Source: Azotobacter chroococcum (GTDB lineage: Bacteria > Pseudomonadota > Gammaproteobacteria > Pseudomonadales > Pseudomonadaceae). From it: DNA of 36,908 nt. The first letter of the stretch is position 1, and the number at the start of each line of letters is the position of its first letter. The stretch lies in the NCBI RefSeq assembly GCF_004339665.1, contig NZ_SMMU01000032.1, forward strand, positions 1 to 36,908, given 5' to 3'. The translations under genes were made by a program, and so were the position numbers. Below, piece by piece: positions 24,761 to 32,847 of this stretch. A model generated the notes under the pieces. It ran no database searches. It was given only the letters and a program-made list of their open reading frames with translations, and was not told the origin of the DNA.

Positions 24761-25795
24761 ATGAAATGCAAACGAAACTCCGATGGTCGGGCAATCGACC
24801 ACCACTCCCTCCAGGTCATGCGTCAACAGGCGATCAAGGCCGTTCGCGAAGGGCAGACCGTCCAAAGCGTGGCGGCCGCCTTCGGCGTCAATATCCGCAG
24901 CGTCTTTCGCTGGCTGTCCGACTTCGCCAATGGCGGACAGAACGCCCTGCTCGCCAAGCCGGTTCCCGGACGTCCGCCCAGGATCAGTGCCGAGGAAATG
25001 CGCTGGCTGGCACAGGCCGTTCGGGACCACTCGCCGCTGCAATACCGCTTCGAATTCGGCCTGTGGACCCTGTCGCTGATTGCCGAACTGATCCGCCGCC
25101 AGTTCGGCAAGACGCTGTCACTGTCCGCCGTGAGCCGAGTCATGAAGCTGCTCGGCTTCACCGCGCAAAAACCCTTGTATCGCGCCTGGCAGCAGGATGC
25201 GGCGTTGGTGCGCCAGTGGGAAAACGAGACCTACCCGGCGATTCGGGCCGAGGCCCGTGCAGTGGGGGCAAGGATCTACTTCGCGGACGAGTCGGGCCTG
25301 CGCTCCGACTACCATGCCGGCACGACCTGGGCACCGCAGGGGGAAACGCCGGTGGTCGAGGTGACCGGCCGACGCTTCTCGGTGAACATGCTGTCGGCGG
25401 TCGGGACGCGCGGCGAGTTCCGCTTCATGCTGCACGACGGGACGGTGACGGCCAGCGTGTTCCGCGAGTTTCTCAAGCGCCTGCTGATCGGTGCCGAGCA
25501 GCCGGTCTTCGTGATCGTCGATGGCCATCCGGTGCACAAGGCCCGGCTGGTCAGGGCGTTCGTCGAAGAACAAGCGGGGCGCCTGGAGCTCTTCTATCTG
25601 CCGCCGTACTCGCCACAGCTGAACCCGGACGAGCAGGTCTGGGGGCACGTCAAGCGCAGTGTGTCCAGGCGTCTTGTGCAGAACCGGGAGGAAATGAAGA
25701 AGTTGGCCCTGGGCGCGCTGCGCAGAATCCAGAAGTTGCCGGAGTGGGTGAAATCGTTTTTCCGCCACCCGGACTGCCGATATACAGTAATATGA
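24761..25795 (+). CDS. IS630-family transposase
   Basis: The 344-residue transposase has an N-terminal helix-turn-helix (TVQSVAAAFGVNIRSVFRWLSDFANGG, about residues 34-58), a winged-helix stretch around RPPRISAEEMRWLA, and a DDE catalytic domain with YFADESGLR, FVIVDGHPVHKA and YSPQLNPDEQVWGHVK carrying the Asp, Asp and Glu. Length is normal and no frameshift is seen, so it may be active. The ATG at 24761 is preferred; an in-frame TTG 18 bases upstream lies in the palindrome. It is transcribed away from the Avs-like gene. Confidence 0.93.
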   Translation: MKCKRNSDGRAIDHHSLQVMRQQAIKAVREGQTVQSVAAAFGVNIRSVFRWLSDFANGGQNALLAKPVPGRPPRISAEEMRWLAQAVRDHSPLQYRFEFGLWTLSLIAELIRRQFGKTLSLSAVSRVMKLLGFTAQKPLYRAWQQDAALVRQWENETYPAIRAEARAVGARIYFADESGLRSDYHAGTTWAPQGETPVVEVTGRRFSVNMLSAVGTRGEFRFMLHDGTVTASVFREFLKRLLIGAEQPVFVIVDGHPVHKARLVRAFVEEQAGRLELFYLPPYSPQLNPDEQVWGHVKRSVSRRLVQNREEMKKLALGALRRIQKLPEWVKSFFRHPDCRYTVI

Positions 25796-25818
25796 CATTA
25801 CTTTTAAAAACATTAGTA

Positions 25819-26268
25819 AATGGCCAACCTGCTCGTCGGGTGAACTTTGGCCTTGAGCCACTTTACGGGACCGAATTCGAACCGTTCAAGGGCACTCGCC
25901 TGGCGGAGTGGGATGCTGGCGTGCGCGGACCGACAGTCCCATTCGTTCGTGCTCAGTGATTGCTCTGAAGGCGGGCTGTTAAAAGGCGAGAGTGAATGAC
26001 TGTAGCCACCTGAAGCGGTCAGTCAGTGCAATCCTCTGACTGGCTGCTCTTGGCCGCTTTTTGCCTCTCACAACGAGCCGGCTGAGGATGCGGAGCCTCG
26101 TCGGCGCATCCATCCTCCCGGTTATCCCCAGATGAAACGCTATTTTCGAGACTCTACTTCCTGCCGTAACAATCCTTCGCCGAGTTGACCCCGAAGCCCC
26201 GTTCCGCTCTCGGGCACTCTCGATCATCACGACGAAATCTTTCGCCCCCAAGCAGCGCGCCCTAATCC
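25819..26268. other. Gene-free stretch at the right edge of the island
   Basis: No convincing gene is seen in these 450 bp. Short open frames just after the IS (for example ...ALAWRSGMLACADRQSHSF) have stops nearby and no start context. At 26047-26081 lies CTCTTGGCCGCTTTTTGCCT and following bases, similar to 20008-20040 in the same orientation. The stretch may be the remains of the island edge or of degraded genes. Confidence 0.4.
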
Positions 26269-27171
26269 TCAGCCCCCTTCGCGCAGCAGGAACTGCCACA
26301 GCTCGCGCGCCTCGGGCAGCAGCGCCTCTTCCGACTTCACGCCGACCCACAGGGTGCGGCTGGCCCAGTCGTCGGTCAGCGGGATGGCGCGCAGGCCGTC
26401 CGCCAGGCGCTCGCCGCCCACCACCGCCTCGGGTACCACGCCGATCCCCAGCCCGGCCTCGACCATCCGGCTGATGGCGTCGAAGCTGCCCACCTGCATG
26501 CGCAGACGGAGGATGCGCTGCGCGGTCACCGCGGAGTCGATCAGCAGGCGCAGCAAGGAGGTGCCGTGGGCGAGGCTGATGTAGTCGTAGGCCAGGGTGT
26601 CGACGAAGGCGACCCTGCCGAACTTGGCCAGCGGGTGCCCGACCGGCACCAGCAGGACCAGCCGGCTCTGCCGGTAGGGACGCACATCCAGGGTCGGCGC
26701 CGGCACGTTGTCGGCGAACACCCCGACGTCGATCCGCCCGCTGTCCAGCGCCGCGACGATCTCCTCGCTCAGCCGCTCCTCCAGGCTGATGCGCAGCTGC
26801 GGCCGCTCGGCGAGGAAAGCCGCCAGGTCGTGCGGCAGGAACTGCAGCACCGCCGAGGTGTTGGCCCACAGCCGCAGGTGGCCGCGCACGCCCGTGGCGA
26901 ACTCGCCGATGTCGGCGGCCATGCGGTTGACGTTGTCGAGGATGGTGCGGGTGTGCTCCAGCAGCTCCTGGCCGGCCGGGGTCAGCTCGAGCCCGCGCGG
27001 CTGGCGGATGAACAGCGGGCAGTCGATGGTCTTTTCCAGATCGCAGATGCGCTTGCTCACCGCCGACAGGGTGAGGTGGGCGCGCTCGGCCGCCCGGGTC
27101 AGGCTGCCCAGCTCGGCAGCCAGCAGAAACACCCGCAGCGACTGCAGATCGAAATGGAGAGGATTGGTCAT
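26269..27171 (-). CDS. LysR-family transcriptional regulator
   Basis: The 300-residue regulator has an N-terminal winged helix-turn-helix (LQSLRVFLLAAELGSLTRAAERAHLTLSAVSKRICDLEKTIDCPLFIR, about residues 9-56) and a type-2 periplasmic-binding-like effector domain beginning about residue 93 (GHLRLWANTSAVLQFLP). Both are complete. It is transcribed divergently from the alginate-lyase gene across 372 bp, the usual arrangement for a LysR protein that controls its neighbour. The effector is unknown, and regulation of the lyase is inference from layout. Confidence 0.9.
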   Translation of the reverse strand: MTNPLHFDLQSLRVFLLAAELGSLTRAAERAHLTLSAVSKRICDLEKTIDCPLFIRQPRGLELTPAGQELLEHTRTILDNVNRMAADIGEFATGVRGHLRLWANTSAVLQFLPHDLAAFLAERPQLRISLEERLSEEIVAALDSGRIDVGVFADNVPAPTLDVRPYRQSRLVLLVPVGHPLAKFGRVAFVDTLAYDYISLAHGTSLLRLLIDSAVTAQRILRLRMQVGSFDAISRMVEAGLGIGVVPEAVVGGERLADGLRAIPLTDDWASRTLWVGVKSEEALLPEARELWQFLLREGG

Positions 27172-27543
27172 GACTGCTGCAAGCTCCCGAAGGCTGTGAA
27201 ACCGAACATACGCCGAACGCCGCGCGGAATCTCATCCCGCCGTCCCCTGCCGATGGCCGGCAGGAAGCCTCCGGCCGGCGTCGCGCGGAACGGTCGGGGG
27301 CACGGCCAGCGGGTGGGTATTTTACGGCGCGGCATAATGGCACATCGGGCGGGAAAGCGGGCCCACCGCGTTCGGCCTTTCTTGCACGAGAGTCCCCCAA
27401 AGAAGGCGCCGTCACCCCGCCGGCGCACTGGCCATCTTTGTCCACTCGGCCCGCAGGCAGGGAACCCGACGGCTCGACGCCCTCTAAGGGAAGGGCCTCG
27501 ATTGCCGGCCGACCGGACCACCAGCAGAAAAGGAATACCGCCG
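27172..27543. promoter_or_regulatory. Divergent control region between LysR regulator and alginate lyase
   Basis: This 372-bp gap must hold promoters for both genes. CATAAT at 27333-27338 is a fair -10 box for the lyase direction, but no clear -35 box or T-N11-A LysR site stands out. No gene is seen in it. Confidence 0.35.
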
Positions 27544-29778
27544 ATGCAAAGACTGCCAACCACCCTGGGCCTGCTCGCCGCCCTGCTGCTCTCGGCACAG
27601 ACCGATGCCCTGGCCGCCGCGCCGGCAGGCGCCGGCCCCGTGCTGTTCAAGGATGCCGGGCCGGGGTCGATCCGCGGCGACTACCCGCTGTTCGCCGGCG
27701 AGCAACGGCGCCTGGAAGCGCTGGTCGATGCGGCCAGGCGCGCCGGAATCGACGTGCCGGTGCCCAGGGACCCCGGCGGCGGCTTCAGCCACGAGCAGCA
27801 CAAGCGCAACTACATGGCGCTCTATGGCGCCGGCCTGCTGTACCGGATCACCGGCGATGGCGCCTACGCCGACTACGCACGCCGCCTGCTGCTGGAATAC
27901 GCCAGACTCTATCCGACCCTCGGGCCGCACCCGGCCGCCAGCGGCGATTCGCCGGGGCGGCTGTTCTGGCAGAGCCTCAACGACAGCGTCTGGCTGGTCT
28001 ATGCGATACAGGGTTACGACGCGATCCGCGACACGCTCTCGGCCGCGGACCGGCAGACCATCGACGAGCAGGTGTTCCGCCCGATGGCGGCGTTTCTCTC
28101 CGAAGGCCAGCCGCAGGTCTTCGAGCTGATCCACAACCACGCGACCTGGGCCTGCGCCGCCGTCGGCATGACCGGTTACGTGCTGCGCGACGACGAACTG
28201 GTGGCCAGGGCGCTGAACGGCCTGGACCAGAGCGGCAGGACCGGCTTCCTGCGCCAGGTCGACCAGTTGTTCTCGCCCGACGGCTACTACACCGAAGGCC
28301 CCTACTACCAGCGCTATGCCCTCATGCCCTTCGTGGTCTTCGCCCAGGCGATCGAGAGCAACGAGCCGCAGCGCCGGATCTTCGACTATCGGGACGGGGT
28401 GTTGCTCAAGGCGATCCGCAGCACCGTCCAGCTCAGCCAGGGCGGCTATCTCTTTCCGCTCAATGACGCCCTGCGCGACAAGAGCCTGCGGACCGACGAG
28501 CTCTATCAGGCGATCGCCATCGGCTATGCCGCGACCCGCGACCCGGCCTTCCTGTCCGTCGCCCGCTGGCAGGGACGCACCACCCTCACTCCCGAAGGAC
28601 TGCTGGTCGCCCGCGACCTGGCGGAAGGCAAGGCACAGCCGTTCCCCTTCGCCTCCCGGCTGCTGCGCGACGGCCCGCAGGGCGACCGCGGTGCCGTCGC
28701 CGTGCTGCGCGCCGGGCCGGGCGAGCGGGATCAGGTGCTGGTCGTCAAGAACAGCGCCCAGGGCATGGGCCACGGGCATTTCGACAAGCTCGGCTGGATG
28801 CTCTACGACGACGGCGCCGCGGTGGTCACCGACTACGGCTCGGCGCGCTTTCTCAATGTCGAGTCCAAGGACGGCGGCCGCTACCTGAAGGAAAACCAGA
28901 GCTGGGCCCGGCAAACCGTCGCCCACAACACCCTGGTGGTCAACGAGACCAGCCACTTCGACGGCCAGTGGAAGGTCGGCGAGAAGACGGCGCCCCGCCA
29001 GCTGTTCTTCTCGGCGGACGGGCCGACGAGGGTGAGTACTGCGGAAATGGAAGGCGCCTACCCCGGCGTGCGCTTCCGCCGCACCCTGGCGCAACTGACG
29101 ATAGAGGGCCTGGCCGGCCCCGTGGTCGTCGACCTGCTGCGCGTCCAGGGCAGCAAGCCGGCGCGGTACGACCGGCCCCTGCACTATGCGGGGCATCTCA
29201 CCGCGGTGGGCTTTCCGCTGCAGTCCAACCCGGCGCAGCGGCCGGTGCTCGGCAGCGCCAACGGCTACCAGCATCTGTGGGTGGATGCGACCGGCACGCC
29301 GCAGGCCGGCAACGCGACCCTGACCTGGCTGAACGGCCAGCGCTTCTATACCTACCGCCTGCTGCCGCCCGCCGGGGCGAAGCTCATCTTCGCCGAGAGC
29401 GGCGCCAACGACCCGAACTTCAACCTGCGCCGCGAGCCGGTGCTGATCGAGCGTCTGGAGAACGCCACCGACGCCACCTTCGTCGCCGTGCTCGAACCGC
29501 ACGGCCTGTACGACCCCGACGCCGAGACGGTCAGCGACAGCCGCAGCCGGATCGCCGCGCTGCGCCATGTCCGCGCCGCGGATGCCGACCTCGTCAGCCT
29601 CGAACTGCTCGACGGCCGCACGCTGACCCTGGCCATCGCCGACGACGCCGATGCGGCGAAGGCGCATCGGGCCGAGATCGACGGCAGGCCGCTCGCATGG
29701 AGCGGCCATGTCGGGCGCTTCGATGAACCGGCTGCCGGGGAAACGCGATCGGAAATGGCCTCAAGGGAACGCCGGTGA
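27544..29778 (+). CDS. Secreted heparinase II/III-type lyase, probable PL17 oligoalginate lyase
   Basis: The 744-residue protein starts with a signal peptide (MQRLPTTLGLLAALLLSAQTDALAAAP). An (alpha/alpha) toroid domain follows, with the PL17-type catalytic pair Asn198-His199 in LIHNHATWA and Tyr258 in YTEGPYYQRY; these positions closely match those known for PL17 exolytic alginate lyases. A C-terminal beta-sandwich of the heparinase II/III type contains GMGHGHFDKLGWMLYDDG and VAHNTLVVNE. The likely reaction is release of monomers from alginate oligosaccharides in the periplasm. AAGGA lies ten bases before ATG. It is divergent from a LysR regulator; no transporter or alginate synthesis genes are beside it. 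Substrate is inferred from motifs only. Confidence 0.88.
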   Translation: MQRLPTTLGLLAALLLSAQTDALAAAPAGAGPVLFKDAGPGSIRGDYPLFAGEQRRLEALVDAARRAGIDVPVPRDPGGGFSHEQHKRNYMALYGAGLLYRITGDGAYADYARRLLLEYARLYPTLGPHPAASGDSPGRLFWQSLNDSVWLVYAIQGYDAIRDTLSAADRQTIDEQVFRPMAAFLSEGQPQVFELIHNHATWACAAVGMTGYVLRDDELVARALNGLDQSGRTGFLRQVDQLFSPDGYYTEGPYYQRYALMPFVVFAQAIESNEPQRRIFDYRDGVLLKAIRSTVQLSQGGYLFPLNDALRDKSLRTDELYQAIAIGYAATRDPAFLSVARWQGRTTLTPEGLLVARDLAEGKAQPFPFASRLLRDGPQGDRGAVAVLRAGPGERDQVLVVKNSAQGMGHGHFDKLGWMLYDDGAAVVTDYGSARFLNVESKDGGRYLKENQSWARQTVAHNTLVVNETSHFDGQWKVGEKTAPRQLFFSADGPTRVSTAEMEGAYPGVRFRRTLAQLTIEGLAGPVVVDLLRVQGSKPARYDRPLHYAGHLTAVGFPLQSNPAQRPVLGSANGYQHLWVDATGTPQAGNATLTWLNGQRFYTYRLLPPAGAKLIFAESGANDPNFNLRREPVLIERLENATDATFVAVLEPHGLYDPDAETVSDSRSRIAALRHVRAADADLVSLELLDGRTLTLAIADDADAAKAHRAEIDGRPLAWSGHVGRFDEPAAGETRSEMASRERR

Positions 29779-29815
29779 CGACCGCAGCCGTTCGGCAGCC
29801 CCGCAGCGGCTAGCG

Positions 29816-30121
29816 CTACCGGTCCAGCCGCTTGAGGAAGACCGTCATTTCCTTTTCCGCCTGCCGGTCGCCATGCCGGCGGGCGGCCTCCAGGCCCCGC
29901 TCCCAGGCCTGCCGGGCGCCGTCTGCGTCGCCGGCGGCCTGCAGCGCCTTGCCGAGCAGCTTCCAGGCAGCGGAATAATTCGGGTCGAGTTCCACGCAGC
30001 GGCGCAGATGCCCGGCGGCACGCGGCGCGTCGCCGGCATCCAGGTAGCCCTTGCCGAGGCCGAAGCGCAGCAGCGGGCTGTCCACGCCCTGGGCGAGCAT
30101 CTTTTCCAGCGATTCGAGCAT
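29816..30121 (-). CDS. TPR-repeat protein
   Basis: The 101-residue protein is built of about two and a half tetratricopeptide repeats, for example PLLRFGLGKGYLDAGDAPRAAGHLRRCVELDP and AAWKLLGKALQAAGDADGARQAWERGLEAA. There is no signal peptide. Such short proteins are common in pseudomonads, probably as cytoplasmic adaptors. GGAGGT lies before ATG. It ends 37 bp from the alginate-lyase gene and converges with it. Confidence 0.85.
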   Translation of the reverse strand: MLESLEKMLAQGVDSPLLRFGLGKGYLDAGDAPRAAGHLRRCVELDPNYSAAWKLLGKALQAAGDADGARQAWERGLEAARRHGDRQAEKEMTVFLKRLDR

Positions 30122-30230
30122 GTCGACCTCCGTCGGGTCCGCGAGACGGCCGCCCCGAAGGGCGCGGGCCGCAGCGAGTATAGGCCGCCCGCCGGCAGGC
30201 CGGTGGTCCCGCGGGACGGCCGGCCACGCC

Positions 30231-31079
30231 TCAGGGCGGCCCGACCAGCACCCCCAGGCGGGCGCGCAGGCCCCGCGCCCCGAGCAGATCGCGGCCCAGT
30301 TCCAGCCAGCCGTGCAGAGCGATGCGCAGCGGGTTGTAGCTGTGCAGCGGCGTGGTGAGGCCGTAGCGGATGGGGATCTCCGGGCGGTACTCGACGAAGG
30401 TGCCGAACAGCCGGTCGAAGACGATCAGCACGCCGCCGTAGTTGCAGTCCAGGTATTCCCGGTTGCTGGCGTGGTGCACCTTGTGATGGGTGGGCGTGTT
30501 GAGCACCCATTCCAGCGGGCCGAGCCGGGGCATCCAGGGCGCATGCACCCAGAACTGGTAGATCAGGTTGAGCGCCACCGCGGCCGTCACCGCCAGCGGC
30601 GGAAAGCCCAGCCAGACCAGGGGGACGAAGAACAATCCGCTGCCGGTCAGCTTGCCGGTCCAGCCCAGGCGCAGGGCGGCGGCCAGGTTCAGCTGGTTGG
30701 GCGAGTGGTGCACCGAATGGCTGGCCCAGAACCAGCGCACCCGGTGCGCCGCGCGGTGGTACCAGTAGTAGAGGAACTCCTGGCCGAGGAACAGCAGGAC
30801 GAAGGCCGCCGGGGTGGACAGCTCCAGAGTCTGCAGGCGGTGCTGGTAGGCCCAGAGGTACGCTGGCGCCGCCAGCGACAGGCCCAGGGCATCCACGCCG
30901 CGGCGGATCAGCGCGTCGGCCATGGAGGCGGCGCTGGCCCGCCAGTCGTAGGAGCCCGGCCGCCACAGGGAGCGGACCAGGCCTTCGATGCAGGCGATGC
31001 CGACCAGCACGAGGAAGGCCGCGGCGAACCAGGGCAGCGCCTGCGGCCCCAGGGTGTCGCGTATCGATTCGCTGGACAT
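30231..31079 (-). CDS. Sterol desaturase / fatty acid hydroxylase family membrane protein
   Basis: The 282-residue membrane protein has the histidine boxes of the diiron fatty-acid hydroxylase superfamily: YYWYHRAAHRVRWFWASHSVHHSP (HxxxH, HxxHH) and PTHHKVHHASN (HHxxHH), together with a late TPLHSYNP. Hydrophobic helices lie around residues 15-35, 60-75, 88-102 and 145-175. These enzymes hydroxylate or desaturate lipids in the membrane using oxygen; the lipid is not predictable here. GGAGGAG precedes ATG. The EF-hand gene ends 12 bp upstream, so the two are probably co-transcribed. Confidence 0.9.
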   Translation of the reverse strand: MSSESIRDTLGPQALPWFAAAFLVLVGIACIEGLVRSLWRPGSYDWRASAASMADALIRRGVDALGLSLAAPAYLWAYQHRLQTLELSTPAAFVLLFLGQEFLYYWYHRAAHRVRWFWASHSVHHSPNQLNLAAALRLGWTGKLTGSGLFFVPLVWLGFPPLAVTAAVALNLIYQFWVHAPWMPRLGPLEWVLNTPTHHKVHHASNREYLDCNYGGVLIVFDRLFGTFVEYRPEIPIRYGLTTPLHSYNPLRIALHGWLELGRDLLGARGLRARLGVLVGPP

Positions 31080-31091
31080 GGCGACTCCTCC

Positions 31092-31385
31092 CTACTGGGC
31101 GCCCTTGCGCCGGGCCATCTGTGCCTGGGCGAAGCCCTTGATCTGCTCCAGGCTGACCGAACCCTGCCCCTCGGCGTCGATCGCCGCGAAGTGGCGGGAC
31201 ACGAAGGGCATGCCGGCCTTGGCCTCTTCGGCAGTCAGCCGGCCGTCGCCATTGCTGTCGGCGCGGGCGAAGCGTTGCTGCAGTTCGGCCTGTAGGCGTT
31301 CGCCGCGGGCCGGCTCGGCGAGAGCGGCACCGGCCGTAGCGGACAGGATGCCGGCGAGGATGACGGGGATGAAAGGGGTACGCAT
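31092..31385 (-). CDS. Small periplasmic EF-hand protein
   Basis: The 97-residue protein has a signal peptide (MRTPFIPVILAGILSATAGAALA) and two EF-hand-like loops: DSNGDGRLTAEE, a canonical calcium-binding loop near residues 43-54, and the degenerate DAEGQGSVSLEQ near 70-81. It probably binds calcium in the periplasm. AGGAGA lies six bases before ATG. It lies between the Ser-rich secreted protein (33 bp upstream) and the desaturase gene (12 bp downstream), all on the minus strand, which suggests a three-gene operon. Confidence 0.85.
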   Translation of the reverse strand: MRTPFIPVILAGILSATAGAALAEPARGERLQAELQQRFARADSNGDGRLTAEEAKAGMPFVSRHFAAIDAEGQGSVSLEQIKGFAQAQMARRKGAQ

Positions 31386-31418
31386 GACGTTTCTCCTGTG
31401 AAAGGCTCTGGAAGGGAA

Positions 31419-31907
31419 TCAGCGCGAGGGGCAGGCGATGCTGGCGCCGCTGGCGTCCTGGCAGGCGACGCTGCGGGTCAGGCCGCCGTCCCGGCTGTAG
31501 GAGGTGCTGCCCTGCACGCTGTTGCCGGTGGCCGCGTTGGTGAGGCTGGTGGAACGGCTCTGGCTCAGCCCCGACTCGGCGGTATAAGTCAGGCTGGCGT
31601 TGCTCTGCAGGCTGCTGCCCTGGCTGCCGGTGGCGGACAGGCTGCGCTCGCTCTGCCGGCTGCCGTCGTCGCTACGCGAACGGCTGGCGCCGCGGGCGGC
31701 GCTAGCGTTGCCCTGGCCGTCGGCGACCATGACGCGGCCGCGCTGCAGGCTGCCGCGCGGCCCCGCGTGGCGCTCAAGCTGCGTGGCGCTGCCGCCGCCC
31801 TGGCCGTTCGTGCGGACCACGCGGCGCTCGCCGGCCTGGGCGTCGGCGAACGCCAGGCCGGCGGACAGGGCGAGCAGGACGGCGAAGATGGGTGACAGAG
31901 ATTTCAT
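31419..31907 (-). CDS. Ser/Gly/Gln-rich secreted protein of unknown function
   Basis: The 162-residue protein has a signal peptide (MKSLSPIFAVLLALSAGLAFADAQA) followed by low-complexity sequence rich in Ser, Gly, Gln and Arg. It contains semi-regular stretches such as SRSRSDDGSRQSERSLSATGSQ and SLTNAATGNSVQGSTSYSRDGG, and ends with two Cys (ACQDASGASIACPSR) that may form a disulfide. No known domain is recognised. Codon bias follows the surrounding genes, and AGGAG precedes ATG, so it is a genuine gene. It is first in a probable operon with the EF-hand gene and lies 205 bp from a divergent two-component system. Confidence 0.75.
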   Translation of the reverse strand: MKSLSPIFAVLLALSAGLAFADAQAGERRVVRTNGQGGGSATQLERHAGPRGSLQRGRVMVADGQGNASAARGASRSRSDDGSRQSERSLSATGSQGSSLQSNASLTYTAESGLSQSRSTSLTNAATGNSVQGSTSYSRDGGLTRSVACQDASGASIACPSR

Positions 31908-32112
31908 GGGATGGACTCCTCTTGAGTGGGCGCCGTCGTCTGGCGGCGGAAGCCACTATCGGCGGGAGCCATGAGCGAACCGTTGCCGGCGCCGGGCAAT
32001 GCGTGACAATCGGTGAGCGGCGGGCGCGTCTGTAACCCTTTGTCATGGATTCCCGCGGCACCGGGGGCGGCGCCTGCGTCACCCTCATGGCGCAACCGAC
32101 GGGAGAGACGAA

Positions 32113-32847
32113 ATGGGCGAGGCCCTGGGAAGAATTCTGGTGGTCGACGACGAGCACGACCTGCGCGCGCTGCTGCAGCGCTATCTGAGCGACCAGGGCT
32201 ATGCGGTGCGCGCCCTGGACAGCGGCCAGCGACTGGAGCACCTGCTCGGCCGCGAGCGCTTCGACGTGCTGGTGCTCGACGTGATGATGCCCGGCGAGGA
32301 CGGCCTGTCGCTGTGCCGGCGCCTGCGCGCGCAGGGCGAGACCATTCCCATCGTCATGCTCACCGCCCGCGGCGATCCGCTGGACCGCATCATCGGCCTG
32401 GAGATGGGCGCCGACGACTACCTGCCCAAGCCCTTCAATCCCCGCGAGCTGCAGGCGCGCATCGAGGCGCTGATCCGCCGCCAGCGCATGCTCGGCGCCC
32501 ACACCGGCCCGCTGCCGGGCGACGGGCGGATCGACTTCGGCCCCTTCAGCCTGCACCTCGGCGAACGGCGGCTGAGCCGCGACGGCCGCGACATCCCGCT
32601 GACCAGCGGCGAGTTCGCCCTGCTCCAGGCGCTAGCCCGACATCCGCGGCGGCCCCTCGGCCGCGACCGGCTGATCGAGCTGAGCCGCGGCCGCGACCAC
32701 GAGGCCAGCGACCGCAGCATCGACGTGCAGGTCATGCGCCTGCGCCGGGCGATCGAGGACGACCCGGCGCAGCCGCACTACATCCGGACGGTCTGGGGGC
32801 TGGGCTACGTGTTCGTGCCCGACGGCCGGGCGGAGGAGCGGCCATGA
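32113..32847 (+). CDS. OmpR-family response regulator
   Basis: The 244-residue regulator has a receiver domain with acidic pocket VVDDEHD (residues 11-17), phosphoacceptor Asp56 in VLVLDVMMPGEDG, and Lys106 in LPKPFNP. The C-terminal winged helix (about residues 135-236) includes LTSGEFALLQALARHPRRPLGRDRL and IDVQVMRLRRAIEDDP...YIRTVWGLGYVF, the OmpR/PhoB DNA-binding form. GGGAGAG precedes ATG. Its stop overlaps the start of the histidine kinase gene (ATGA). It is divergent from the secreted protein, EF-hand and desaturase genes, which are candidate targets. Confidence 0.94.
   Translation: MGEALGRILVVDDEHDLRALLQRYLSDQGYAVRALDSGQRLEHLLGRERFDVLVLDVMMPGEDGLSLCRRLRAQGETIPIVMLTARGDPLDRIIGLEMGADDYLPKPFNPRELQARIEALIRRQRMLGAHTGPLPGDGRIDFGPFSLHLGERRLSRDGRDIPLTSGEFALLQALARHPRRPLGRDRLIELSRGRDHEASDRSIDVQVMRLRRAIEDDPAQPHYIRTVWGLGYVFVPDGRAEERP

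Larger units (their letters stand above)
24717..25816 (+). mobile_element. IS630-family element, complete (1100 bp)
   Basis: The two ends, read inward, align without gaps: CATTTACTAAGCTTCTCG then AAAGTATTGTCATATT on the left, CATTTACTAATGTTTTTA then AAAGTAATGTCATATT on the right. TA dinucleotides at 24715-24716 and 25817-25818 fit the TA duplication of this family. Without it the site reads CCATTTAAATGG, a palindrome. The left end abuts the start of the Avs-like gene, so everything upstream of that gene's ATG is now IS sequence. Confidence 0.85.

Noticed and set aside
25819-25978. Short open frames just right of the IS630 element
   Set aside because: They are interrupted by stops, have no ribosome site, and I cannot tie them to a family; probably intergenic repeat or gene remains.
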